This document shows positions 41,149 to 50,747 of a DNA stretch of 64,000 nt, one piece after another. The translations under genes and the position numbers were made by a program. The notes below the pieces were generated by a model. That model was given only the letters and a program-made list of their open reading frames with translations, had not been told where the DNA came from and ran no database searches. Each line of letters starts with the position of its first letter. Within the stretch, counting starts at the first letter, position 1. This DNA is from Deferribacter thermophilus. GTDB taxonomy: Bacteria; Chrysiogenota; Deferribacteres; Deferribacterales; Deferribacteraceae. Where the stretch lies: positions 62,001-126,000 of the forward strand of contig NZ_JAPNXM010000001.1 of NCBI RefSeq assembly GCF_049472675.1. The letters are read 5' to 3'.

Positions 41149-42240
41149 ATGGGATTTAATTGTGGAATAATTGGTTTACCAAATGTGGGGAAATCTACAA
41201 TATTTAACGCTCTAACTAGGGCAAGAGCAGAAAGTGCAAATTACCCTTTTTGCACAATTGATCCAAATATTGGAATTGTAAATGTTCCAGATGATAGGCT
41301 TTATTTTATAGCTGATTGTATTAAGCCTAAAAAAATTACCCCAACTGTAATGGAATTTGTTGATATAGCTGGACTTGTAAAAGGTGCTAGTAAAGGAGAG
41401 GGTTTGGGTAATCAGTTTTTATCTAATATAAGACAGGTTGATGCTATTGCTCATGTTGTAAGATGTTTTGATGATGAAAATGTTGTGCATGTTCATGGAA
41501 AGGTTGATCCTATCAATGATATAGAAGTTATAAATACAGAGCTATTATTAGCCGATTTAGAAGTTTTAGAAAGAGCTATTATAAGATTAGAAAAAAATGC
41601 TAAAAGTGGTAATAAAGAGTTGAAAGAAAGGGTTTCTTTTTTAAAAGATCTATATAAAAAATGTTCTGAGGGCAACTTATTGAGAAATGTTTTAACTGAA
41701 GATGAAAAAGCATTTTTAAAAGAATATAATTTATTAACATTAAAACCTATGATGTATGTGATGAATGTTGATGAAGATGGTATTTTTGAAGATAATGATT
41801 ATGTGAAAAAAGTTAATGAATTAGCAGAAAAAGAGAATGCGAAGACTGTAAAAATTTGTGGGAAAATGGAAGCTGAACTAGCAGAATTGGATGAGGATGA
41901 AGCCAAACAATATTTGAAAGAGATGGGTATAGAAAAATCTGGATTGGAATTAATGATATTAGAAGGGTATAAATTACTTGATTTAATAACATTTTTTACT
42001 GCTGGGGAAAAAGAAGTTAAAGCTTGGACAATAAAAAATGGTACTACTGCCGTAAAGGCTGCAGGGAAAATCCATACTGACATTGAGCGAGGCTTTATTA
42101 GAGCTGAAGTTGTTGATTTTGATACTTTTAAAGAATATAAATCTCTGCAAAGAATTAAAGAATTGGGGAAACTTAGATTAGAAGGGAAAGATTATATAGT
42201 AAAAGATGGGGATATTATCTATTTTAGATTTAATGTTTAA
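41149..42240 (+). CDS. ychF: Ribosome-binding ATPase YchF (Obg family)
   Basis: OBG-like P-loop protein that prefers ATP and binds ribosomes; linked to stress responses. 363 residues: G1 GLPNVGKSTIFNAL, the switch region ANYPFCTIDPNIG, G3 DIAGLVKGASKGEGLGNQFL, NVDED in place of the usual NKxD (MYVMNVDED), and a C-terminal TGS domain (FFTAGEKEVKAWTIKNGTTA ... IERGFIRAEVV). Standard length. pth and ychF are neighbours in E. coli too; here hppA lies between them. It overlaps the next gene by 8 nt. Confidence 0.97.
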   Translation: MGFNCGIIGLPNVGKSTIFNALTRARAESANYPFCTIDPNIGIVNVPDDRLYFIADCIKPKKITPTVMEFVDIAGLVKGASKGEGLGNQFLSNIRQVDAIAHVVRCFDDENVVHVHGKVDPINDIEVINTELLLADLEVLERAIIRLEKNAKSGNKELKERVSFLKDLYKKCSEGNLLRNVLTEDEKAFLKEYNLLTLKPMMYVMNVDEDGIFEDNDYVKKVNELAEKENAKTVKICGKMEAELAELDEDEAKQYLKEMGIEKSGLELMILEGYKLLDLITFFTAGEKEVKAWTIKNGTTAVKAAGKIHTDIERGFIRAEVVDFDTFKEYKSLQRIKELGKLRLEGKDYIVKDGDIIYFRFNV

Positions 42241-43009
42241 AAGTTTTTATACTTTATGTTTGATAACTTTATTCTTCAATTTATCTTATGCAGATAATGA
42301 AACTTCGTCAAAAAAATATGTGGAATTTCTTGGTAAAGTAAAGCGAACTACTTATGTTTATAAAGAGCCAAGCTTATCTTCTAAGAAATTAAGGGTTTTG
42401 TATGAAGGGTTTAAAATAATCATAATACAAGATTATAATAACGATTGGTATTTAATAAAATACAATAATGTAAAAACAGGTTATGTATTAAAAAAATATG
42501 TTGAGATAAAAAATACATTAAAAAAAGAGGTAAAAAGAGGGCCTTACCAATTAAAAAAGATTGAAATAGATTTAGATAGTTTAATCAAACGATACAACTT
42601 TTATATGAAAGAGTCTAAATATTATTTAGAAACTGGGTATGTTCCAGTATTTAAGTTTGAATCAATAACTAAAAAAGGTGATACCCTTGAAGTAAAACTT
42701 GTGTATACATTGGATGTTAAAGATGGTGTAAAAAAAATTGATATTAATAATCCTTTTCAAGATGTGCTAAAGCAATTGATTGAAGTGATATTTTTTAAAA
42801 TGTTTGTTGAAGAAGCTAAAAGTTATGTGATTAAAATATATGAGTACAAAGATAATAAAAAAGTGGAATATGTCAAATTGAGATATCAATATAATGATAA
42901 TAAATATTTTGAAATTAAAAATTATGATGGTAAAATATGGGATTATATTGAAAGTACACTAGATATTAACTTACTTTTTAAAACATTACCTTTAAAGGGG
43001 GTAAAATGA
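42233..43009 (+). CDS. Secreted SH3-domain protein of unknown function
   Basis: 258 residues. Signal peptide MFKSFYTLCLITLFFNLSYA (1-20), an SH3b-like domain at about 28-90 (GKVKRTTYVYKEPSLSSKKL ... NDWYLIKYNNVKTGYVLKKY), then about 165 residues with beta-strand character that I do not recognise. I chose ATG 42233 over the in-frame ATG 42206 because it gives a clean signal peptide. SH3b domains usually bind peptidoglycan, so a periplasmic wall-associated role is likely. It overlaps ychF by 8 nt and moaC by 4 nt. Confidence 0.75.
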   Translation: MFKSFYTLCLITLFFNLSYADNETSSKKYVEFLGKVKRTTYVYKEPSLSSKKLRVLYEGFKIIIIQDYNNDWYLIKYNNVKTGYVLKKYVEIKNTLKKEVKRGPYQLKKIEIDLDSLIKRYNFYMKESKYYLETGYVPVFKFESITKKGDTLEVKLVYTLDVKDGVKKIDINNPFQDVLKQLIEVIFFKMFVEEAKSYVIKIYEYKDNKKVEYVKLRYQYNDNKYFEIKNYDGKIWDYIESTLDINLLFKTLPLKGVK

Positions 43010-43485
43010 AACTCACACATTTTGATGAAGATGGTAGAAGTAAAATGGTGGATGTGAGCGAAAAGAGGGATACTTTTAGAGAGGCACATGCATCAGGTTT
43101 TATATATATGAGACAAGAGACTTTGGATTTAATATTAAATAAAAAGATTGAAAAAGGTAATGTGTTTGAAGTAGCTAGAGTAGCTGGAATTATGGCTTTA
43201 AAAAGAACATCTGATTTAATCCCAATGTGCCATCCTTTAAATATCACAGGTGCTGAAATACATTTTACTCCTGAGCCAGGTAAAAATAGGATAAAAATTG
43301 ACTGCAAAGTTAGATTGACTGGGAAAACTGGAGTAGAAATGGAAGCATTAACAGGTGTGTCTGTCGCTGCTCTGACAATTTATGATATGTGTAAAGCTGT
43401 TGATAAAGAGATGGTTATTTCAGAGATAATGCTGTTAAAAAAGACTGGTGGAAAAAGTGGAACTTTTGTTAGAGAGCTAAAATAG
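43006..43485 (+). CDS. moaC: Cyclic pyranopterin monophosphate synthase
   Basis: Second step of molybdenum cofactor synthesis, acting on the MoaA product. 159 residues, with MVDVSEKRDTFREAHASG, LIPMCHPLNITGAEI, GVEMEALTGVSVAALTIYDM and CKAVDKEM (catalytic Asp-Lys). No other moa/mob/moe gene is nearby. ATGA overlap with the SH3 gene. Confidence 0.96.
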   Translation: MKLTHFDEDGRSKMVDVSEKRDTFREAHASGFIYMRQETLDLILNKKIEKGNVFEVARVAGIMALKRTSDLIPMCHPLNITGAEIHFTPEPGKNRIKIDCKVRLTGKTGVEMEALTGVSVAALTIYDMCKAVDKEMVISEIMLLKKTGGKSGTFVRELK

Positions 43486-43493
43486 GGGGGCTT

Positions 43494-44327
43494 ATGCCTA
43501 AGATTTCGATAGCTCAAATAAAGCCTTTTTTAGGTGATGTAAATAAAAATTTCGAAAAGCATATCGAAATAATAGAAAGAGCAATAGAATCAAAATCTGA
43601 TATAATTGTTTTTCCCGAATTATCTTTAACTGGTTATTTTTTGAGAGATTTGGTTGTAGATACTGGATTAAATATAACTTCTTCAGTTTTTAAAAAATTC
43701 AAAGAGTTATCAAAATATATTTCAATTATTGTGGGTGGTGTCTTTGAAGATGTAGATTATTTATCTTACAATTCAGCATTTTATTTTGAAAATGATGGTA
43801 TGAAGCATATACACAAAAAAGTGTACCTACCTGATTATACAATGTTTGAGGAGGGGCGATATTTTACAGCTGGAAATAATTTTAAAGTTTTTGATACTAA
43901 ACACTTTAGAAGTGGTTTACTGATATGTGAAGATGCCCTTCAGGCAAGTTCCATTTATGCAATGAAATTACAAAAGGTGGAAGTAATATATGTGATTTCA
44001 AATAGTCCTGCAAGAGGTATATACGAAAATAAATTTTATGTTAAAGATTTTTGGTATACAGCATTAAAATATATGGCATTAAGTTGTAATTCTTATGTGG
44101 TTTTTGTAAATAGAGTAGGGGTTGAAGAGGGAGTTACTTTTTGGGGTGGCTCATGTATTTTTTCTCCTATGGGGGAAGAAGTGATAGAACTTCCACTGTT
44201 TGAGGAGGCAATTGTTTCTACAAATATAGATAGATCTGAGATTAAGAGAAGTCGTGTGATTTCCCCATTTTTAAAAGATGACAAATCATACATTATATCT
44301 GAAATTATAAAAAATATGGAGAAATAA
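43494..44327 (+). CDS. Nitrilase-family amidohydrolase, probable glutaminase of NAD synthetase
   Basis: 277 residues of the carbon-nitrogen hydrolase superfamily with the complete triad: E42 (FPELSLTGY), a Lys at about 109 (HKKVYLPDY) and C145 (LLICEDA). It ends directly against nadE with no gap. In most glutamine-dependent NAD synthetases such a domain is fused to the N terminus of the synthetase; here it is a separate gene. I infer that it makes ammonia from glutamine for NadE. The alternative is an independent amidase (omega-amidase or similar). Confidence 0.75.
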   Translation: MPKISIAQIKPFLGDVNKNFEKHIEIIERAIESKSDIIVFPELSLTGYFLRDLVVDTGLNITSSVFKKFKELSKYISIIVGGVFEDVDYLSYNSAFYFENDGMKHIHKKVYLPDYTMFEEGRYFTAGNNFKVFDTKHFRSGLLICEDALQASSIYAMKLQKVEVIYVISNSPARGIYENKFYVKDFWYTALKYMALSCNSYVVFVNRVGVEEGVTFWGGSCIFSPMGEEVIELPLFEEAIVSTNIDRSEIKRSRVISPFLKDDKSYIISEIIKNMEK

Positions 44328-45155
44328 ATGGCTAATGGCAGAATAAGTCTTAATTATGATTTGGTTACGAAGATATTGACAAGTTTTATAAAAGAAGAAG
44401 TGGAAAAAATAGGTATTAAAAATGTAGTAGTAGGTTTAAGTGGTGGTATAGATTCTGCTTTAAGTGCTACATTGGCTACATTAGCATTGGGTAAAGATAG
44501 GGTTTATGCTTATGCTTTACCTTATAAAACTAGTAGTAAAGAGAGTCTTGATGATGCAAAGTTAGTTGCTGATTTTTTGGGAGTAAACTTTGAGATAATT
44601 GAGATAACAAACTTTGTTGACCCCTATTTTAAAATAAATCCAAATATATCAAACCTTAGAAAAGGGAATGTAATGGCTAGAATGAGGATGATAGTTCTTT
44701 TTGATAAATCAGCAGAAGTTGGTGGTATTGTTTTAGGTACTAGCAATAAGACTGAGCTACTTTTAGGTTATGGGACATGGTATGGAGATCTTGCTTGTGC
44801 AATCAACCCAATTGGTGATTTATATAAAACTCAGGTTTGGGAACTGGCAGAATATTTAAATATTCCAAAAAGAGTTATAGAGAAGAAGCCAACAGCTGAT
44901 TTATGGGAAGGTCAGACAGATGAAGAAGAACTGGGATTTACTTATCGTGATGTGGATAGATTGTTAAAGGCAATGATTGATGACAGAAAAGATAAAAGTG
45001 AACTTTTAAGGATGGGATTTACGGAAGAGTTTATAGATAATGTGAAAGAAAGGATTAGAAGAAATCAGTTTAAAAGGCAATTACCAGTAATTGCAAAAAT
45101 TAGCAATAGAACAATTGATAAAGATTTTAGATATAGTAGAGATTGGGGATATTAA
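44328..45155 (+). CDS. nadE: NAD+ synthetase (synthetase domain only)
   Basis: Adenylates and amidates nicotinic acid adenine dinucleotide to NAD. 275 residues, with the PP-loop VVGLSGGIDSALSATLAT (about 36), RKGNVMARMRMIVLFDKSAE, GTSNKTELLLGYGTWYGDLA and KKPTADLWEGQTDEEELG. No fused glutaminase; the preceding gene could provide it. A GGAG site lies 10 nt upstream. nadA (61437) makes the quinolinate that feeds this pathway. Confidence 0.96.
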   Translation: MANGRISLNYDLVTKILTSFIKEEVEKIGIKNVVVGLSGGIDSALSATLATLALGKDRVYAYALPYKTSSKESLDDAKLVADFLGVNFEIIEITNFVDPYFKINPNISNLRKGNVMARMRMIVLFDKSAEVGGIVLGTSNKTELLLGYGTWYGDLACAINPIGDLYKTQVWELAEYLNIPKRVIEKKPTADLWEGQTDEEELGFTYRDVDRLLKAMIDDRKDKSELLRMGFTEEFIDNVKERIRRNQFKRQLPVIAKISNRTIDKDFRYSRDWGY

Positions 45156-45173
45156 AATAAGGAGAGGTTTTAC

Positions 45174-46640
45174 ATGAGTGATAAGATAATCAAAGAAGCA
45201 TTAACATTTGATGATGTGTTTCTTATTCCGCAAAAAAGTTCTTTTTTACCTAAGGATGTTTCTACAGCTACATCTTTAACAGCAAAAATTAAGCTTAATA
45301 TCCCAATTGTTAGTGCTGCGATGGATACAGTAACTGAGGCGAGGATGGCTATTGCAATTGCTCAAGAAGGTGGACTTGGTTTTATTCATAAAAATATGAG
45401 TATAGAAGAACAAGCTGAAGAGGTTGATAAGGTTAAGCGATCTGAAAGTGGGATGATAGTGGATCCAATCACAATAGAGCCTGAAAGAACTGTTCAGGAT
45501 GCATTAGACCTGATGGCTAAGTATAAAATAAGTGGTATCCCTGTGGTTAAAGGGCATAAACTGGTGGGGATTATTACTAATAGAGATTTGCGTTTTGTTA
45601 CAGATTATACTGGCAAGGTTGAAAAATACATGACAAAGGAAAATCTTGTAACAGTTCCTGTGGGTACATCATTAGAAGAGGCTAAAGAACATCTTCAAAA
45701 ACATAGAATTGAAAAATTATTGGTGGTGGATGATAATTTTGAATTAAAAGGGCTCATTACTATCAAAGATATAAATAAGAAATTAAAATATCCTAATGCA
45801 ACAAAAGATGAGCTTGGAAGACTGAGGGTTGGTGCAGCTGTTGGAGTGGGGCCAGATACTTTTGATAGGGTAGATGCTTTACTGGAAAAAGGGGTTGATG
45901 TTATTGTAGTGGATACAGCTCATGGACATTCTGTAAAAGTAATTGAAACGGTAAAAGCTATAAAGAAAAAATATCCTGATTTGGATTTAGTGGCTGGAAA
46001 TGTAGCCACAGCTGAAGCTTGTGAAGATTTAATAAAAGCTGGTGCAGATTGTGTAAAGGTGGGGATTGGACCTGGTTCTATTTGCACTACGAGAGTTGTA
46101 GCAGGTGTTGGGGTGCCTCAAATTACAGCTATAATGGATTGTGCTAAAGTTGCTGATAAATATGGAATTCCGATAATTGCTGATGGTGGGATAAAATTTT
46201 CTGGAGATATTGTTAAAGCAATAGGTGCTGGTGCGTCTGTAGTTATGATAGGTTCACTTTTAGCTGGTACTACAGAATCACCTGGAGAAATAGAGCTTTA
46301 TCAAGGTAGAAGTTATAAAGTTTATAGAGGGATGGGTTCAGTTGGTGCGATGAAAAAAGGAAGTAAAGATAGATATTTCCAAGATGAAATGGATATGGAG
46401 GGCAAATTTGTTCCAGAAGGGATAGAAGGTAGAGTGCATTACAAAGGGGATTTAAGTCATACGATATATCAGCTCGTCGGTGGTCTTAGAGCAGGTATGG
46501 GGTATTGTGGATGTGCTACCATTGAAGAATTAAGAAAGAATGCAAAATTTGTAAAAATTACAAACTCTGGTCTAAGAGAAAGTCATGTGCATGATGTGAT
46601 TATCACAAAAGAAGCACCAAACTATTGGATATCAACATAA
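45174..46640 (+). CDS. guaB: IMP dehydrogenase
   Basis: NAD-dependent oxidation of IMP to XMP, the committed GMP step. 488 residues: catalytic barrel split by two CBS domains (about 95-205; IVDPITIEPERTVQDALDLM, VEKYMTKENLVTVPVGTSLE). The active-site Cys is in GPGSICTTRVVAG, and the flap has GRVHYKGDL. AAGGAGAGG precedes ATG. Followed by guaA after 38 nt, the standard pair. Confidence 0.97.
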   Translation: MSDKIIKEALTFDDVFLIPQKSSFLPKDVSTATSLTAKIKLNIPIVSAAMDTVTEARMAIAIAQEGGLGFIHKNMSIEEQAEEVDKVKRSESGMIVDPITIEPERTVQDALDLMAKYKISGIPVVKGHKLVGIITNRDLRFVTDYTGKVEKYMTKENLVTVPVGTSLEEAKEHLQKHRIEKLLVVDDNFELKGLITIKDINKKLKYPNATKDELGRLRVGAAVGVGPDTFDRVDALLEKGVDVIVVDTAHGHSVKVIETVKAIKKKYPDLDLVAGNVATAEACEDLIKAGADCVKVGIGPGSICTTRVVAGVGVPQITAIMDCAKVADKYGIPIIADGGIKFSGDIVKAIGAGASVVMIGSLLAGTTESPGEIELYQGRSYKVYRGMGSVGAMKKGSKDRYFQDEMDMEGKFVPEGIEGRVHYKGDLSHTIYQLVGGLRAGMGYCGCATIEELRKNAKFVKITNSGLRESHVHDVIITKEAPNYWIST

Positions 46641-46678
46641 TTTTATTGGATTACAGATAATTGATATAGGGGTGAATA

Positions 46679-48232
46679 ATGGACTATTTGCACAATAAAA
46701 TATTGATTTTAGATTTTGGGTCTCAATATACACAGCTTATAGCCAGAAGAATAAGAGAAAGCAGGGTTTATTGCGAAATATTTCCATTTAATATTGGATT
46801 GGAAAAGATAAAAGAGTTTAATCCAAAAGGTATAATTTTATCAGGTGGTCCTAAGAGTGTATATGATGAAGATGCACCTTTTGTAAGTGAAAAGATATAT
46901 GAGCTTGGTGTACCTGTTCTAGGTATATGTTATGGGATGCAGCTAATGTGCAAACATTTTAATGGTGTTGTTGGTAGAGCTGAAAAGAGAGAATATGGTT
47001 ATGCTGAACTAATTGTTAATCAAAAGGAAATACTCTTTGATGATATACCATTGGAGGATGGGAAGTTAAAAGTATGGATGAGTCATGGCGATAGATTGGA
47101 AAAAATGCCTGAGGATTTTATTGTAATTGGAAGAACTGATAATTCACCTGTAGCAGCTATGAAACACAAAGAGAAACCGTTTTATGCACTTCAGTTTCAC
47201 CCTGAGGTTGCTCATACCGATTACGGTAGCAACATTTTAGCAAATTTTGCTATTAAAATTTGTGGGTGCTTGCCTGTTTGGACTGCTGGTAATTTTATTC
47301 ACAATGAAATAGAAAAGATTAGAGAACAGGTTGGTGATAAAAAGGTTTTGTGTGCACTTAGTGGTGGAGTTGATTCATCTGTTGTTGCTGTTTTATTAAA
47401 TGAAGCTATTGGAAAAAATTTAACATGTGTCTTTGTAAATAACGGTTTATTGAGAAAAAATGAGGCTGAGCAAGTAGTTAAAACATTTAGAGACAATTTT
47501 AATATAAATCTTATTTATGTGGATGCTGAAGAGGAATTTTTAAAGGCTTTAAGAGGGGTAACTGACCCTGAGAAAAAAAGAAAGATTATAGGCAATCTCT
47601 TTATAAAAATCTTTGAAAGAGAAGCTGAAAAGCTTGGTAGGTTTGATTTTTTAGCTCAAGGAACACTTTATCCAGATGTAATAGAGTCTGTTTCCTTTAA
47701 AGGCCCTTCTGCAACCATTAAAACCCATCATAATGTGGGTGGTTTGCCAGAAAAGATGAATTTCAAACTGATTGAGCCTTTAAGAGAACTTTTTAAAGAT
47801 GAAGTAAGGCAAGTAGGTTTAGAGTTGGGTCTGCCAGAGGATATTGTTTATAGACACCCTTTCCCTGGCCCTGGGTTAGCCATTAGAGTGATTGGCGATA
47901 TTACAAAAGAGAGATTAGATATTTTAAGAGAAGCTGACTTTATAGCTATTGAAGAAATAAAAAAAGCAGGACTTTATAGAGAAATTTGGCAGGCTTTTAC
48001 TGTGCTTTTGCCTGTGAAAAGTGTTGGTGTTATGGGGGATGAAAGAACCTATGAGCATGTGCTCGCTTTTAGAGCTGTTACAAGCCTTGATGGAATGACT
48101 GCAGACTGGGCTAAAATCCCCTATGATGTGCTGGCAAGGATTTCAAATAGGATAATAAATGAAGTTAAAGGGATTAATAGAGTAGTTTATGATATTAGTT
48201 CAAAGCCACCAGCAACTATTGAGTGGGAGTAA
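46679..48232 (+). CDS. guaA: GMP synthase (glutamine-hydrolysing)
   Basis: Aminates XMP to GMP. 517 residues: an N-terminal class I amidotransferase (KILILDFGSQYTQLIARRIR, Cys in GICYGMQLMC, His-Glu in FHPEVAHTDYG), a PP-loop ATPase (LCALSGGVDSSVVAVLL) and the C-terminal dimerisation part (RHPFPGPGLAIRVIGDIT, KPPATIEWE at the end). Normal length. Confidence 0.97.
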   Translation: MDYLHNKILILDFGSQYTQLIARRIRESRVYCEIFPFNIGLEKIKEFNPKGIILSGGPKSVYDEDAPFVSEKIYELGVPVLGICYGMQLMCKHFNGVVGRAEKREYGYAELIVNQKEILFDDIPLEDGKLKVWMSHGDRLEKMPEDFIVIGRTDNSPVAAMKHKEKPFYALQFHPEVAHTDYGSNILANFAIKICGCLPVWTAGNFIHNEIEKIREQVGDKKVLCALSGGVDSSVVAVLLNEAIGKNLTCVFVNNGLLRKNEAEQVVKTFRDNFNINLIYVDAEEEFLKALRGVTDPEKKRKIIGNLFIKIFEREAEKLGRFDFLAQGTLYPDVIESVSFKGPSATIKTHHNVGGLPEKMNFKLIEPLRELFKDEVRQVGLELGLPEDIVYRHPFPGPGLAIRVIGDITKERLDILREADFIAIEEIKKAGLYREIWQAFTVLLPVKSVGVMGDERTYEHVLAFRAVTSLDGMTADWAKIPYDVLARISNRIINEVKGINRVVYDISSKPPATIEWE

Positions 48233-48234
48233 TT

Positions 48235-49467
48235 GTGGCTAAAATAGATGGGTTTATAGCCTTTAGATATTTAAAATCAAAAAAATCATCAAAAGTTTTA
48301 TCATTTATATCTTTTATCTCCATTGTTGGTATTGTTCTTGGTGTTGCTACATTGATTGTAGTAACGAGCGTTTTAACTGGGTTTTCAGAAAATTTAAAAG
48401 AGAAAATAGTTGGAGCAAACTCTCACATCGTAATAAATAAATTAGATGGAACACCAATAGAAAATTGGAAGGAAATTGCAAAAAAGGTCGAAAAAGTTGA
48501 TGGTGTGGTTGCAGTTGCCCCTTTTATCATGAGTCAGGTTCTGGTGAGTACCAAAGATGCTGTTAATGGAGTTGCTGTAAAAGGGATAATACCAGAATTG
48601 GAAGTTAAGGCCACAAATCTGGGTAAATTTATAAAACAGGGGGATTTAAAATTTCTAAGTGATAATTCTACAAAACCTTATATCGCCATTGGAAAGGAGC
48701 TTGCAAATACTTTGGGTGTTGTTGTTGGTGACGATGTCGTTTTGATTTCCCCTTTTGGGAAGAAAGGGCCTTTTGGATTTACACCAATCATGAAACATTT
48801 TAAAGTGGGAGCTATTTTTGATACTGGGATGTATGAATACAATAATTCATTGATATTTGTAGATTTAAATGTGTTAAAAAATTTTTTCAAAATAAAAAGG
48901 GAAGGGGTATCTGGCCTTTCTGTAAAAACTATTGATTTTAATAAAAGTGGTGAAATAGCAGCGAACATTCAAGCAAAGCTTGGGTTCCCTTATTGGGCTA
49001 GGGATTGGCTCAGTATGAATAGAAATCTTTTTAGTGCATTAAAACTGGAAAAAGCTGCTATGTTCGTCATACTTACATTGATAGTGGTGGTGGCATCGTT
49101 TAATATAATAAGCCTTATTACGATGACAGTAAAAGATAAAAGAAAAGATATAGCAATTTTGAGATCTTTTGGAGCTAATCAGAAATTGATAAGAAAAATT
49201 TTTGTGAAACAGGGGTTATTTATTGGTATTGTGGGAACAATAATTGGTGATATACTTGGCTATTTAATCTGTTTTATATTGGAAAAGTATAAAATTATCA
49301 GCTTACCAGAGGATATTTACTATATGGATAGAATACCAGTAAAGATTATGCCAGAAGTGTTTATCATTGTATCTATATGCGCTGTGATAATTACATATTT
49401 TTCTTCTATTTATCCTGCGAAACAAGCAGCAAAACTTGATCCTGTAGAACTGTTGAGGAATGAATAA
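48235..49467 (+). CDS. lolC: Lipoprotein-releasing system permease LolC/LolE
   Basis: Inner-membrane permease that extracts lipoproteins for transfer to LolA. 410 residues: one N-terminal membrane helix after FRYLKSKKSSKVLSFISFIS, a periplasmic domain of about 210 residues, and three C-terminal helices with an FtsX-like domain (TMTVKDKRKDIAILRSFGAN). Only one such gene is here, so a homodimer is likely rather than separate LolC and LolE. I chose GTG 48235 because GGGAG precedes it; an in-frame GTG at 48223 is inside guaA. It shares a base with the lolD start. Confidence 0.93.
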   Translation: MAKIDGFIAFRYLKSKKSSKVLSFISFISIVGIVLGVATLIVVTSVLTGFSENLKEKIVGANSHIVINKLDGTPIENWKEIAKKVEKVDGVVAVAPFIMSQVLVSTKDAVNGVAVKGIIPELEVKATNLGKFIKQGDLKFLSDNSTKPYIAIGKELANTLGVVVGDDVVLISPFGKKGPFGFTPIMKHFKVGAIFDTGMYEYNNSLIFVDLNVLKNFFKIKREGVSGLSVKTIDFNKSGEIAANIQAKLGFPYWARDWLSMNRNLFSALKLEKAAMFVILTLIVVVASFNIISLITMTVKDKRKDIAILRSFGANQKLIRKIFVKQGLFIGIVGTIIGDILGYLICFILEKYKIISLPEDIYYMDRIPVKIMPEVFIIVSICAVIITYFSSIYPAKQAAKLDPVELLRNE

Positions 49468-50114
49468 TGTTGTTGGAAGCCAAAAATCTATCTAAGACCT
49501 TTAAAAAAGGTGATTATTTGATAAAGGTCTTGGATAATTTTAACTTTGAAGTAGACAAAGGTGATTTTATAGCAATTGTTGGCCCTTCTGGAGCTGGGAA
49601 ATCCACACTTTTACATATCCTTGGTGGTTTAGAAAAACCTGATAACGGATTTGTTTTATTAAATGGTGAAAATATATATCAGAATGAAAAAGAGCTTGAT
49701 AATATTAGAAATCAGTATTTTGGGTTTGTTTTTCAATTTCATTATCTTTTGGACGATTTTACCGCAATAGAGAATGTGGCTTTGCCTGCTATGATAACTG
49801 GTAAAAAAGATGAAGCTTTTAAAAAGGCAAAAGCTATATTGGATAAGATGGGTTTAATTAATAGATTAAATCATTTCCCAAATGAGTTATCAGGTGGAGA
49901 GCAGCAAAGAGTTGCCATTGCAAGGGCTCTGATAAATGATCCTCTGATAATATTTGCTGATGAACCTACAGGAAATTTAGATAAAGAAAATAGTAAAACT
50001 GTTATTGATGAGTTTAAAAGATTGAATGAACAAGGGATAACCATATTGATGGTAACACATGATGAGCATATTGCTTCTCAGGCAAAGAAAATTTTGCGAT
50101 TAGAAAAAGTATAA
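49467..50114 (+). CDS. lolD: Lipoprotein-releasing ABC transporter ATPase LolD
   Basis: Powers LolC. 215 residues: Walker A GPSGAGKSTLLHILGGLEKP (about 38), Q-loop FVFQFHYLLDDFTAIENVAL, signature LSGGEQQRVAIARALI, Walker B IIFADEPTGNLD and the H-loop THDEHI. TAATG overlaps at both ends couple it to lolC and the next gene. Confidence 0.96.
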   Translation: MLLEAKNLSKTFKKGDYLIKVLDNFNFEVDKGDFIAIVGPSGAGKSTLLHILGGLEKPDNGFVLLNGENIYQNEKELDNIRNQYFGFVFQFHYLLDDFTAIENVALPAMITGKKDEAFKKAKAILDKMGLINRLNHFPNELSGGEQQRVAIARALINDPLIIFADEPTGNLDKENSKTVIDEFKRLNEQGITILMVTHDEHIASQAKKILRLEKV

Positions 50115-50725
50115 TGTTACCAAAATTTATCTATCTATTTGATCTTGTAGGTACTGCCGCTTTTGCAGCAAGTGGTGCTGTTGCGGGTGTAAGAAAGAAG
50201 ATGGATTTATATGGAGTGATTTTTCTTGGAGTAGTAACCGCTGTTGGTGGCGGTACTTTAAGAGATATTGTTGTGGGAAGAATTCCACCTTTCATTTTTA
50301 GAGATTATAATTATTTGATTATTTCTATTTTGGTATCACTGATGACTTTTTATTTTCATAGATTAATAGAGAGAAGATTTAAATTTTTGCTTATTATGGA
50401 TGCTTTAGGGCTTGGAATATTTACTGTGATTGGGACATCAATAGGGATGGAATATAATATTGGGATGATAGGCTCGGTATTTTTGGGTGTAATGACAGGT
50501 ACCTTTGGCGGAATGATAAGGGATGTTTTACAACAAGAGGTGCCACTAGTACTTCAAAGGGAGATATATGCTTCTGCTTGTATAGTGGGTGGTTTTTTTT
50601 ATCTTCTTGCTCACAAAATGGGGCTGAGTGAAACTTTTAGTGTAACTTTAGCTGTATTAGTTGTTTTTTCTATAAGACTCATATCTATTTTTAAAAATTG
50701 GAATTTACCAAAACCTAAAGTATAA
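50114..50725 (+). CDS. TRIC-type cation channel (UPF0126 family)
   Basis: 203 residues with seven membrane helices in two pseudo-repeats, each carrying a glycine-rich hallmark: AVGGGTLRDIVVG (about 44) and TFGGMIRDVLQQ (about 130). The family is related to eukaryotic TRIC channels, and bacterial members conduct K+ and other monovalent cations; the physiological role in bacteria is unclear. ATG overlaps the lolD stop. It is co-directional with mtnP after 22 nt. Confidence 0.9.
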   Translation: MLPKFIYLFDLVGTAAFAASGAVAGVRKKMDLYGVIFLGVVTAVGGGTLRDIVVGRIPPFIFRDYNYLIISILVSLMTFYFHRLIERRFKFLLIMDALGLGIFTVIGTSIGMEYNIGMIGSVFLGVMTGTFGGMIRDVLQQEVPLVLQREIYASACIVGGFFYLLAHKMGLSETFSVTLAVLVVFSIRLISIFKNWNLPKPKV

Positions 50726-50747
50726 ATTAATCGGTCTGGAGGTTGAA

